Made by a program: the position numbers and the translations under genes. The notes beneath the pieces were generated by a model. The model had not been told where the DNA came from and did not search any database. It saw only the letters and a program-made list of their open reading frames with translations. Positions 1 through 8,559 of a stretch of 21,431 nucleotides of DNA are shown here, piece after piece (the first letter of the stretch is position 1; each line of letters starts with the position of its first letter). This DNA is from Corinectria fuckeliana (taxonomy: Eukaryota > Ascomycota > Sordariomycetes > Hypocreales > Nectriaceae): assembly GCA_019137255.1 (NCBI GenBank), contig WPDH01000144.1, forward strand, positions 1 through 21,431, given 5' to 3'.

Positions 1-1063
1 TTATAGTATAATTATTTATATAATAAAAGATTTTTAAAAGTATAAAGATTTATACTTTTAACTTTAATTTCTTTTAAAAAGAAAATAAAAATTATTATAA
101 AAAGATATATAATATAAATATCTTTAAAATTATATAAAGTATTTTTAAGAGTTAATATACTATATTATATTTAACTAAGAATTTATAATTTATTTTACTT
201 TACTTAAATCTATTTTATAAAAAATAATATAAAATTAACTTTTTAAACTTATCTTTTTTAAATCTTAGAAATTTTATATATTTAGATAGTTATTATAAGA
301 TAGTATAAGATTAAAGTTATTAAAATTATATAATAAATATATCTCTTATTATCTTTTATTAATTTAGTATACTATTACTAAGTGTAGCCTAATAATTATT
401 ATACTACTTCTTCTTATATAAGGTATTTTCTATATTAATCTCCTCTTAGTGTATAATAATATCTTAATAATTATACTTTTATTTTCACTCTAGGTATTCT
501 TACTTATAAATTATAGCCTTTATAGTAAGATAAAAAGCTAACCTATAAGTAATTTACATATTATATATATTAGCCTAAACACCTAAGAGTAGAAATATAA
601 TAACTTATCTTATCTTACTTAATAATAGCCTTAATAAGAATATTAAACTCCTTTAGTACTATAACTTTATAAGAGTATTCTATAAGGATATAACACTTAT
701 ATTATAATATACTATTAGATTTAGCTGTTTTATAGTTAGTTAAATAATACTATTAAGAATAAGATAGCTTATCTTATTTACTATAGTAAGTTAGTATTTC
801 TTAGTTAGGATACTAGAGGAACTTCTAATACTAGTTAAGATAATCTCTTATATACTCTTAATACTAATATCTATTATATTATATATTAAATCTAGGTGGT
901 GTATTACTAAGGTAGGGTAGTAAGTTTAGTAAATAAGAACTTAAAGGCTTATCTATAAGGGATAATATAAGGTCTTTTCTTAGTAGCTATTTAATATTAC
1001 TTATAATAAGTAAGATTAGATATTAATCTTAGTTGTTTAAAAGGTAAGGCTTTTTAAGGTGGT

Positions 1064-1240
1064 TTCTTAGAATAGTTATTTTAATAAGAAGGCTTATAAT
1101 AATTAGCTTGCTAAGGTAGATCTTAAGAATAGTTATTATAATAAAGGTGCTTAGTAGAGGTTAGGAGTGTCTTAAAGGAATATTTAAAAATGTTTAAGAG
1201 GTAGTTATATTAAGATAGTCTTTAAGAACAGCTATTACTA
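1064..1240. repeat. Three half-copies of the foldback repeat
   Basis: Short segments near 1064, 1121 and 1216 match the left arm of the dispersed hairpin family (variants of GAATAGTTATT and GAACAGCTATTA). None has an opposite arm at the usual spacing, so they are decayed or partial copies. They lie just beyond the 3' side of the long minus-strand pseudogene. Confidence 0.45.
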
Positions 1241-1262
1241 TCTTACTAATAGTAATAGTAGT

Positions 1263-1318
1263 AAAAGAGATAAAAGAGGAAGAAAAAGAAAGAGAAAAAA
1301 AGAGAAGAAAGAAAGAGA
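1263..1318. repeat. Purine tract (AG-rich low complexity)
   Basis: About 56 bases made up almost only of A and G, with repeated AAAGAGA and AGAAAG words and a single T near its start. RIP does not act on a tract without CpA or TpG, so it probably survives close to its original form. Read on the minus strand it is a long pyrimidine run. Confidence 0.7.
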
Positions 1319-2450
1319 TATATACTAAGTATAACACCTTAGGTAGGCAGTCTTATAATATTTATAGTTATACTAGGGCTATTATATAAGAGTCTTAAAG
1401 TTAGGTCTAATATATTTCTAATTAATACTTATCCTTTACTATTACTACCTGCTAAACTAGTCGCCCTTTTTATTTTACTTCTTATCTTATAAATACTATT
1501 ACTCTTATACTACTATCTTATATATTTATACTATTACTACTTACTACTTTAAGAACTAGTATCTCTTTCTTACTAAGTTAGCTACTATTAGTTATATCCT
1601 CTTTTTAGATAGTATAGTAAATAGTATAGTAAGCTAGGTTACTATAAAGCTTACTAGGCTGCTAATACTCTCCACCTTCTATAAGGGTCTTACTATAGTA
1701 TTATCTTCTTTTACCTCTATAAAGTTCTTAAGTATAATACTAACTTCTCTTTTACTAAGTACTACTATTAATACGATATAGCTATTAGTTATTAGAGAGC
1801 TAATACTTTATACTATAGTAATCTACTTAATATTATGCTTTCTAATAAGCTTAGTCTTATTAGGGTTAGCTAGAAAGAATTAGGCTAGCTTAGAGTAAAA
1901 TAAACTCTCCCCCTCTAATTTAGGAGACTTTATCTTATTTTAGGGTACTTATATTCTTAGATACTAAGATATACTCTATCTTAGCTGACTTTATAGAATT
2001 TTAAAACTATAAATAATATAAGCTTCTCTCTTAATAGTATTTAGGATCTTACTCTTAGCTATAAGAGTTATTATATATTTTTCTAGGTTTTATACTATAG
2101 CTACTATATTATATAAGTAATAATATAAGATAATTTCCTATTTAATATCTTTTTTCTAGCCTACTTACTATAAGTATCTTATTACCTAAAGTACTTTTAA
2201 TATATTTTCTAGCTTTTTTATAATAATACCCTAGTGATAAGTCTTATAAAAATTTATACTATAGGCTAATAGTATTATTAATATAATTAGATATATATAG
2301 AGAGTAGTCTTATTATTAAACTTTACTATTATAAGATCCTACTTAGCCTAGCTGTTTTATAATATATAATATAGAGTTAGAATACTATATATAACTATAA
2401 GAGTATTAAGAATCTTATATTATACTAATTAGCTAACAGTCTTAAATAAG

Positions 2451-2521
2451 AGTGCTAAGCAGCCTCTAGAAACAGCTATTAAGATTTATACTAATAACTG
2501 TTCTTAGAGGCTACTACTTAA
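2451..2521. repeat. Foldback repeat copy A
   Basis: The left arm (AGCAGCCTCTAGAAACAGC and following) and the right arm (ending TTCTTAGAGGCTACT) are imperfect inverted complements around a short AT-rich loop. Both arms carry the family core derived from AACAGCTGTT. The copy lies 23 bases from copy B in the same orientation. Confidence 0.8.
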
Positions 2522-2544
2522 TTTAGGTAAGAAAAGAAAATAAA

Positions 2545-2616
2545 AGTACTAAGCAGCCTCTAAGAATAGCTATTAGGATTTATACTAATAGCTATTCCTA
2601 AAGGCTAGCTTAGTAA
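2545..2616. repeat. Foldback repeat copy B
   Basis: Nearly the same as copy A: arms AAGCAGCCTCTAAGAATAGC and TAGCTATTCCTAAAGGCTAG with a loop of about 12 bases. The A-B spacer is purine-rich (GGTAAGAAAAGAAAATAAAA), like the spacer between copies E and F. Confidence 0.8.
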
Positions 2617-4136
2617 TAAGACAAAAAGAAAAGAATATACTATAAGGTTAGAAGATTATTATAATATACTAAGAGTTAATTATTAGTAGTATATACTATA
2701 AGGATCTTTAATAAGATATATATATACTTAAGGGAATCCTAAAAAATATACTAGACTTATTTAGCCCTATCTAATAGGAAGCTATACTTTTATAAGGTCC
2801 TAGTATTATAAAACACCTAGTAGAGACTACTAGAGCTATCTATTAAGGCGACTTAGTTAATCTTTTTAGTGCTAGCTATAAGATTTAGCTTATTTTTTAT
2901 AACCTAGTCTAACTACTATTAGGCCTTTTCTAGTGTATTTACCCTGCTAATTAGGAGCAGGTTATTATAGTTTTAAGGCTTATTATTAGTATTATTTAGG
3001 TATACTAGCTTATCTAGTGCTAAACTAAAGTTAGCCTCTCTAATAAGAGTGCTACCCTATAAGTCTACTATATATCTTATAATTCTAATAGTAGGTTCTA
3101 TTAGTATTATATTATTTATATCTATTAATATTATAAGAAGGTGCTAATATACTATACTATTAAGTATTATTATAGCACTTTTTACTATCCTCCTATTAGA
3201 TAGTATCTCTAGTAATATCTTATTAGTTAAGCTTAGTAGCTTATCTTATAGCTTACTAATCTCTACTACTATATAGTGCTAAATATTATCTAGTAAGTAT
3301 AACTCTATTATTATAATACTTATATTAGTAATACTCTTACCTATATATATTTCTAAACTGTCTAGTATTATTATAAGTATAAGTATACTATATTATATAG
3401 ATATTATTAGAAGGATAAGTTATATAGCTAGTATAAAAATATCTATATTAAACTTAGACTTATTTATAAAGCACTTAAAGAGTATTAAGTAGTATATAAA
3501 TAAGAGATTTTTTCTAGACTTAATATATCTCTTATACTCTAAGTGGTAATACTACTTAAGAGGTAAGAGAAGGGTTAAGTTAATAATATTCTCCTTAGAG
3601 AGGTTAGCTAGTTTAATATTACTATAATATCTATCTGTCTTAAAAGCATTCTAGTATTTTTTATTATAAAGGGTTTATACTATACTAGCATACTTTACTA
3701 GTAACTAGCTAATAGGCTAGGTAGAGTTCTAAAAGAGAGTAAGATACCTCTAGATATTTTAAATATAGTTAGATATTAGTATAATAGATACTAAGAGGAG
3801 GCTATCTTGCTTAAGTTGCTAGAATATCTTGTTTTTAGCTATAGTTATATTCTTAAGAAAGTAATACTTATCTACTATAATTAGCAACTAGTTGTTATTT
3901 ATAAGCGTTTTTTCCTAAGGCTTATAAAAGGTAGTAAGCTTCTTATTAGGGTTAGGTATTATAGGCTGATTATTACTATTATTAGGGACCTTAAGGTTTT
4001 CTTTTAGGTCTTCTAAGAGGTTGTTCCCTTTAGTGAGAGAGTCTATCTGTAAGTAGTTAATCTATTTACTAATAATAGATTTTAATAGCCTAGTAATTCT
4101 AGTTGTGTAGAAGGTAAGGATAATTACTTAAGTAGT

Positions 4137-4251
4137 CTATAGTTATAGTTAGTATAATAAAAAGCGTGAGAGAGGTAATATTTAGGAATAGTTATTATAA
4201 TCTATACTAATAGCTATTCTTAGATACTGCTTAAATAGGAGAGGGACTTAC
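4137..4251 (-). other. Probable spliceosomal intron carrying hairpin C
   Basis: On the minus strand the segment begins GTAAGT at 4251, ends TATAG at 4137, and has the branch-site match TACTAAC about 10 bases before the acceptor. Removing it (115 bp) joins the 4252-4622 block to the 2641-4136 block at a codon boundary (phase 0), and both sides are low-stop frames. Most of the intron is hairpin copy C followed by a pyrimidine-rich stretch. The donor, branch and acceptor all fit fungal introns. Confidence 0.6.
4172..4233. repeat. Foldback repeat copy C
   Basis: Arms TATTTAGGAATAGTTATTA and TAATAGCTATTCTTAGATA pair around a short loop. It lies wholly inside the probable intron at 4137-4251 and resembles copy D, including the adjacent CCTCTC/CCCTCC words read on the minus strand. 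Confidence 0.75.
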
Positions 4252-4622
4252 CTTAAGGTTCTTATAGTCTTTAGCTAGCTTATTTACTAGCTTTTAAAGT
4301 TTAGATAGGCTATCTAAAGTTTATAGCTTTTAATCTAGATTAGGATAATTATTATAGCTCTAGTAGAGTAAATATATAGTAAAAATACCCCTCTAAAGCA
4401 TATTAAGTTTATTAAACGCCTAGTTAAGTATAACAGCTAAGATAAAAAGAAGAATAAGCTTAAAGAAGTGCTTATCTAGTAAAAGTTTAACCTGTTTAAG
4501 CTTAACTTTACGCTCTCTCTGTTTAGTAAGTAGTCTTATTATAAGGCAAAAAGTAAATATCTTTCTAGTATTATATTTATTTAAAAGGAAGGTAAACCTT
4601 AGTAGTAAGATTAAAAGTTTTA

Positions 4623-4761
4623 CTAGTTAATTTATATTTATAGTTATATTAGTATATCTTTAGTATAAGAAGAGAGGGGAAAAAAAGTAATATTTAAGAA
4701 TAGCTATTAAGATTAGATACTAATAGTTATTTCTAGATATTACTCTAGGAGGGGTATATAC
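4623..4761 (-). other. Probable spliceosomal intron carrying hairpin D
   Basis: On the minus strand it starts GTATAT at 4761, has TACTAAT as a branch-site candidate, and ends AACTAG at 4623. Removing 139 bp joins the 4762-6058 frame (one base left over) to the 4252-4622 frame (two bases) as a phase 1 intron. It resembles the 4137-4251 intron along most of its length: a CCCCTCCT word near the donor, the hairpin, then a pyrimidine run and TTATACTAA. An alternative acceptor at 4658 would break the preferred frame. Confidence 0.55.
4686..4744. repeat. Foldback repeat copy D
   Basis: Arms AGTAATATTTAAGAATAGC and TAGTTATTTCTAGATATTAC are imperfect inverted complements. Preceded on the plus strand by a purine run (GAGAGGGGAAAAAA), which is a pyrimidine run on the intron's sense strand. 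Confidence 0.75.
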
Positions 4762-6057
4762 TTATAATTTAGAGTGGCTTTATAATTATTATTAGATAGT
4801 AAGAGTTAATAGTAAGTATATTTAGGTTAATATCCTACTAAGTGTAAATCTTAGTAAGATTCTAGTTAGGTAAGAGAATCTCTCTAAGAAGTAACCTAGA
4901 TTTATATAGCTTATATAGCTTATTATTATCTAGTACTATCTTATATTATGTAAACTTAGGCGGTTTCTATATAGTTACCTTTATATTAGTTACTACCTAC
5001 TTATTATACTACTTTACTATTACTACTATACTAAGCTTAATCTTAGTAGGGTTAGTAATATAAAGGTCTATAAAGATAAGATAGTATAATAAGCCTTAGG
5101 TGGCTATATAGATCTAGCTATTAATAAGTTTATAGATTATAGTATGTTTATAGTTAGTTATTAATAGGTATACTTCTTTAGTAGATAACCTGCTTATAAG
5201 AGACTCTGCTAGGTTAATACCTAGTATAATAGTATAAAAAGTCTAAAAGATTACTTTTAACACTATATTTAGTAAGATACTATTAATATTAGCTAAAGTA
5301 GTCTTACACTCTATCTTATCTATCTTACTTAGCTAATCTATTATATCTAGTATATAGATAATCTAGTTTTATAATACTTATAAGCTTATTACCTTTAAGT
5401 TTTCTATAGAGAAGTTATCTTTAAGAAAATATAGTTCTCTCTTAATCTTAGTAGTAACCTTAGAGTAGTGCTTTATAATAGCTATTTTTACTTATATTTA
5501 GCGCTTCTTAGTTATATACTTCTAAAAGGTTAAAAGTTAACTTAATAATACCTTTACCTTCTTATTAGTACTAAACAGGTAGTTTTTTACTGTAGATTAG
5601 CAGCTTTTTACTATATAGACTGTGATAATAGCCTATTACTAATTCTTATAATAGTAGCCTTAAACATAATAGTTAGTATTTATATTATCCTTCTAGTAAA
5701 AGATTATAAGGTTATTATTTATAAGGCGAAAAGTATAAGTAAGAACTATTAATATTATATTAATATTATTTACTTATATATTTTACTCTACTAGGAAAAA
5801 AAGGTTTTTTCCTCTTAAAAAGAAGATTAGTATCTTTCTAAATTGCTTAAGCTTATTACTAAGCTAGCTGTAAGTGCTATATAATATATAAAACTTATCT
5901 TAAATCTTTATTATAGTTAGCAGCTTTCTACTAATATTCTTAATATTTAATATATTATACTTTAGCTTATAGTATTTAAAGAGTGTAATAAGTGGCTAGA
6001 GTAAGATTATACCTATTTATTATATTAGTACTATATAAATAAGAGGTAGAAATAGGT

Positions 6058-6122
6058 AGCTTAAGATAGTATCTAAGAATAACTATTAAGACTAGATGCT
6101 AATAACTATTTCTAGATCCCAC
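6058..6122. repeat. Foldback repeat copy E
   Basis: Arms AGTATCTAAGAATAACTATT and AATAACTATTTCTAGAT flank the short loop AAGACTAGATGCT. The right end carries more mismatches than in copy F. Confidence 0.75.
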
Positions 6123-6157
6123 CTAGTTATTTAGGTAAAGAGAAAAAAGAGAAAAAA

Positions 6158-6230
6158 AGCTTAAGATAGTATTTAAGAATAACTATTAAGATTAGATACT
6201 AATAACTATTCTTAGATGCTATCTTAGGCT
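6158..6230. repeat. Foldback repeat copy F
   Basis: The best-preserved member of this pair. The left arm AGCTTAAGATAGTATTTAAG (with following AATAACTATT) matches the complement of the right arm ending CTTAGATGCTATCTTAGGCT. Separated from copy E by the spacer GGTAAAGAGAAAAAAGAGAA, comparable to the A-B spacer. Confidence 0.8.
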
Positions 6231-7012
6231 AATATAAGAGGAAAGAGAGTACTTATAAGTAGTATCCTAAAAGTAAAATAAGATATATATATACTTAAAT
6301 CCTAGATAGGCTACTTATATTATCTTATTCTCTAATAGCTTCTTAGCCCTAAGAAGGTAAGTGTATTTTAGGCGACTATAAGCTTATATATCTTATATTA
6401 TAATATTATTATTTAGTATCTTTTTACTACTAGCTACTAGTAGGTAATAAATAAACTTAGACTGCTTAATATAAATATAAAAGTGCTAAATAGTAGGAAT
6501 AGTATATCTTATCTTCTATTTATAGCCTGTAAGGTTTATAGTTTAGTTAATATTAAGAGGGTCCTTTAGGCTAACTATAGCTTCTTTCTTGTCTTTAGGT
6601 GTAGGTTTAGTTAGAGGGTTAGCTTATAGTTTTAGTATCTCTTCTAGTAAGTATATATTATTCTTATCTTACTAGGAGGATAATAAGAATAGTAGGACTA
6701 TATTATAGTTAGCTCTACTACTAGAAAGATAAGTCTAGGTAAAAGAGATTATCTTACTAAGTTTTATAGACTTTAAGGCCTTCTTTTTAGCGTTTTACAG
6801 CGGGGTCTTTCTTATAGCTTTAGGCTTTTAGGCTAAGAGCTTTTTTCCCCTCTTACCTAAGGTGCCACTCTTGCTTAGTATACTTAATAAGTAGCTTACA
6901 CTTAAGGTTAGTATAGTTAGTTGTTTAGTTATTTGTTTCTTAGGTAGTTAGGTAGGGTATAATAGAGGGGGGCTAAAAACTAGTGTTAGTAGTGTAGTCT
7001 AAAGAGTTATAT

Positions 7013-7072
7013 AGGTAGCATCTAGAAATAACTATTAAGATTATCCCTAATAACTATTCCTAAAGGCTGTCT
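7013..7072. repeat. Foldback repeat copy G
   Basis: Arms GGTAGCATCTAGAAATAACT and TAACTATTCCTAAAGGCTGT pair imperfectly around ATTAAGATTATCCCTAA. It belongs to the same family as copies A to F. Confidence 0.7.
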
Positions 7073-7135
7073 TATTATAAGGTGATAAAATTTATAAGAG
7101 GGAGAAGTTAGGTAGGGGAAATATAGTAAATATTA

Positions 7136-7156
7136 TATCTAGGAATAGTTATTAGG
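7136..7156. repeat. Foldback repeat half-copy H
   Basis: A single arm, TATCTAGGAATAGTTATTAG, without an opposite arm. Follows copy G by about 65 bases. Confidence 0.5.
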
Positions 7157-7189
7157 AAAAGAAGGCAGGAAATAGGTAAAGAGTGGGAT

Positions 7190-7240
7190 TTAGAGTTAGA
7201 GTTAGAGTTAGAGTTAGATTTAAAGTTAGAGTTAGGTTTA
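7190..7240. repeat. TTAGAG hexamer array
   Basis: About eight hexamers in a row, mostly TTAGAG with variants TTAGAT, TTAAAG and TTAGGT. It differs from the common fungal telomere unit TTAGGG at one base, and the last units include TTAGGT. The array is short and internal, so this is a microsatellite rather than a telomere. Confidence 0.75.
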
Positions 7241-7243
7241 GTA

Positions 7244-7266
7244 GAGTCTAAGAATAACTGTTAAGA
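7244..7266. repeat. Foldback repeat half-copy I
   Basis: A single arm, GAGTCTAAGAATAACTGTTA, close to the TTAGAG array. No opposite arm is present at the usual spacing. Confidence 0.5.
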
Positions 7267-7396
7267 TTAGGGGTACTTACCTAGGTTAGTTAGTTAGTAG
7301 GTTATAAAGGGAAAGAAGAAAGAAAAGAAGTAGAGGGGTTAAAGTTTTATAGTTTTAATTTTACTATTATATGTTTATATATTTACTGCCCTCTAG

Positions 7397-7428
7397 CTGC
7401 TATTACTAAATATAGGTAATAATAGCAG
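7397..7428. repeat. Short inverted repeat
   Basis: CTGCTATTAC pairs with GTAATAATAGCAG across a loop of about nine bases. The arms do not carry the AACAGCTGTT core, so this is probably unrelated to the foldback family. Confidence 0.4.
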
Positions 7429-7474
7429 ATTAGGGTTAGTATAAGGTTAGTATTAAATTAGGGTTAGTATAAGG
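7429..7474. repeat. Direct repeat containing TTAGGGTTAG
   Basis: ATTAGGGTTAGTATAAGG occurs exactly twice with a 28-base period (7429-7446 and 7457-7474). Each copy contains one perfect TTAGGG followed by TTAG. Confidence 0.75.
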
Positions 7475-7487
7475 TATTTCTTAGTGA

Positions 7488-7547
7488 CTATTCCTAGAGG
7501 CTGTCTTATAAGCTATAAGTGTTTTCTTAATAACTATTTCTAGAGGG
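7488..7547. repeat. Two right-arm fragments of the foldback repeat (J)
   Basis: TTCCTAGAGGCTGTCTTA at about 7490-7507 and TAACTATTTCTAGAGGG at about 7531-7547 match the right arm of the foldback family. No left arms are present nearby. Confidence 0.5.
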
Positions 7548-7789
7548 TATAATATATATAGTTGCTCTTACTTTATGATTTAGTTTAGGTTTATCTTAAT
7601 TAGTATTTACTACTAGTAGGAATCTTATATAAAGCTTTATATATATAAGGTCTTAAAAACATACTTACTATAGTAAATATTATATTTCTTATAGTTTATA
7701 CTTTAATCTTATAGCTTACTTTAGGCCTAATAAACTCTTTTTGTTCTTATTTCTTATCTTAGCTAGCTCTTATTACTCCTTTTATTTAG

Positions 7790-8375
7790 CATATTATATT
7801 CTAATTCTAAGATTTTAGCTCTCTCTCTCTTTCCCTCCCTAGTAGTCTTAGTGCTAAGATTAAGAAGGCTAAAAGTACTAAGAAGCTTTATACTAGTAAG
7901 AGTAAGCTTTATAGCTATTACTATACTTAGTACTATAGTCCTCTTATTATTTATAATACTAAGACTAGTAGTAATAAGCTTATTACTACTTTCTGTAATA
8001 TTACTAGTGTTAAGACCTTTTTTATTACCTCTCTTAACCTTCTTAACCTTTTTTAGCTTACTCTTAGTAGCCACCTTAGTTAATTCCCCACTTAGACCTT
8101 ATCTGCCTTTAAGGCTCTTAACTAGATTTATAGTATTACTACCTAGCTCTTAGCCTATAAGTATAACTTCCTCCTGCCTTATAATATTATCTTATAGGCT
8201 AATCTTACCTGCTTAACTAACAGCTCTAAGATCTAAAGCTCTCTTAATACCCTTAGGGGTATTACTATCACTTAATCTCTTTCTATCTTTACTTATTTAG
8301 CTTTATTTCCTCTCTCTGCCTTTTTAACTCTAAGAGCGCCTAAAGTAAACTTAGGCCTTAAGGTCTTAGTTATTT
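7790..8375 (+). pseudogene. Decayed coding block, basic N-terminal-like segment, family unknown
   Basis: A plus-strand frame through 7841 (codon AGT) runs about 190 codons with roughly ten TAA/TAG interruptions and no TGA. It starts in a serine/leucine stretch (CT-rich DNA at 7818-7840), continues into a lysine-rich segment (KIKKAKSTKK), then serine/threonine/leucine-rich sequence, and ends near RAPKVNLGLKVL. The lysine-rich part could be a nuclear or nucleic-acid-binding tail, but that is inference. The pyrimidine tract ending TTCCCTCCCTAG could instead be an intron acceptor. It is collinear with and upstream of the 8560-12300 block and may be its 5' part, with half-hairpin K between them. 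Confidence 0.4.
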
Positions 8376-8388
8376 AAGAGTTAGATAA

Positions 8389-8420
8389 TTTTCTTAATAA
8401 CTATTTTTAGATACTACCTT
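8389..8420. repeat. Foldback repeat half-copy K
   Basis: CTTAATAACTATTTTTAGAT matches the right arm of the family. It falls between the 7790-8375 and 8560-12300 coding-like blocks, where an intron would be expected if they were one gene. Confidence 0.4.
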
Positions 8421-8559
8421 ATATTCTTATTAGTATATATTTTACCTTTTAGGCTATTCTCTCTTACTATTTTTAACTTTTTTATATTTATTATCTAACC
8501 CTTTTAGGAGGGCAGAATAATATATTACTATTATATATTATATTACTATTATCTAATAC

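Larger units (their letters stand above)
1..1400. other. AT-rich, RIP-degraded stretch without a recognisable gene
   Basis: The first 360 bases are almost pure A/T. From about 380 on, blocks with CT and AG dinucleotides suggest former ordered sequence, but neither strand gives a frame with low stop density that I could follow. Three half-copies of the hairpin repeat lie at about 1064-1083, 1121-1142 and 1216-1240, each containing a version of AAGAACAGCTATTA. Nothing else is supported here. Confidence 0.6.
2425..2640 (-). other. Hairpin-pair insertion in the minus-strand pseudogene (possible intron or small transposon)
   Basis: The low-stop frame left of 2425 and right of 2640 is interrupted by two adjacent hairpins (2451-2521 and 2545-2616) with a purine-rich linker. 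On the minus strand the segment starts GTATAT at 2640 and has AG acceptor candidates at 2425 and 2433. Only the acceptor at 2433 keeps the frame I prefer downstream. Exact borders are therefore not fixed. Confidence 0.4.
6013..6252 (-). other. Second hairpin-pair insertion in the minus-strand pseudogene
   Basis: Copies E and F lie between the 6253-6998 block and the block that follows. On the minus strand it opens GTACTC at 6252 and has internal AG|GT (acceptor followed directly by donor) at about 6122/6123, as if two introns of 130 and 110 bp abut. Candidate final acceptors are 6013 and 6060. The one that keeps the better downstream frame is 6060, at the hairpin edge, so the intron reading is weaker here than for copies C and D. 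Confidence 0.4.
1400..6998 (-). pseudogene. Long decayed multi-exon gene, family not recognised
   Basis: On the minus strand a protein-like frame can be followed from about 6998 down to about 1400. It is broken only by TAA/TAG at roughly one codon in 10 to 20, while other frames have many more. Suggested blocks are 6253-6998 (basic near its start, with many K and R), about 4762-6058, 4252-4622, 2641-4136 and about 1400-2430. The 4252-4622 block includes a KQRERK cluster and a leucine/lysine-rich helical segment ending in DYKNLK. The 2641-4136 block holds an asparagine/proline-rich stretch followed by long hydrophobic segments. The total would be well over 1500 codons. I could not match it to a family, since RIP makes V/I, D/N, E/K and T/I ambiguous. 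Block edges at 6253 and about 2430 are uncertain because hairpin pairs lie there. Confidence 0.5.
6999..7280 (-). other. Spacer or upstream intron with hairpin G and half-copies H and I
   Basis: On the minus strand a GTAAGT lies at 7280 directly after ACTAACTAACCTAG, again an acceptor followed at once by a donor. An acceptor-like CTCTTTAG lies at 6999, where a low-stop frame begins. Between them are hairpin G, half-copies H and I, and a TTAGAG array. It may be an intron near the 5' end of the long pseudogene, but the upstream exon was not identified. Confidence 0.3.

Noticed and set aside
4860..5240. Possible retrotransposon integrase on the minus strand
   Set aside because: Some text recalls integrase (IDLY..NP), but no HHCC finger or D,D-35-E spacing was visible, and the segment is continuous with the larger unrecognised frame.
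5796..5802. Frameshift at the seven-A run in the minus-strand pseudogene
   Set aside because: It first appeared needed to join frames on both sides. Reading the correct frame upstream gives continuous low-stop sequence through the run, so no frameshift is required.
7763..8074. Open frame of about 100 codons on the minus strand, rich in Lys, Asn, Ser and Leu
   Set aside because: It lies opposite the plus-strand coding-like block 7790-8375 and has no independent support. In this base composition the antisense of a CT-rich block easily stays open because TTA/CTA become sense codons.
7851..8153. Open frame of about 100 codons on the plus strand, very rich in Leu, Ile and Val
   Set aside because: It is in a different frame from the low-stop block through 7841, begins inside it, and encodes a composition expected from a shifted reading of AGT/CTT-rich DNA. 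No signal, domain or start context supports it.
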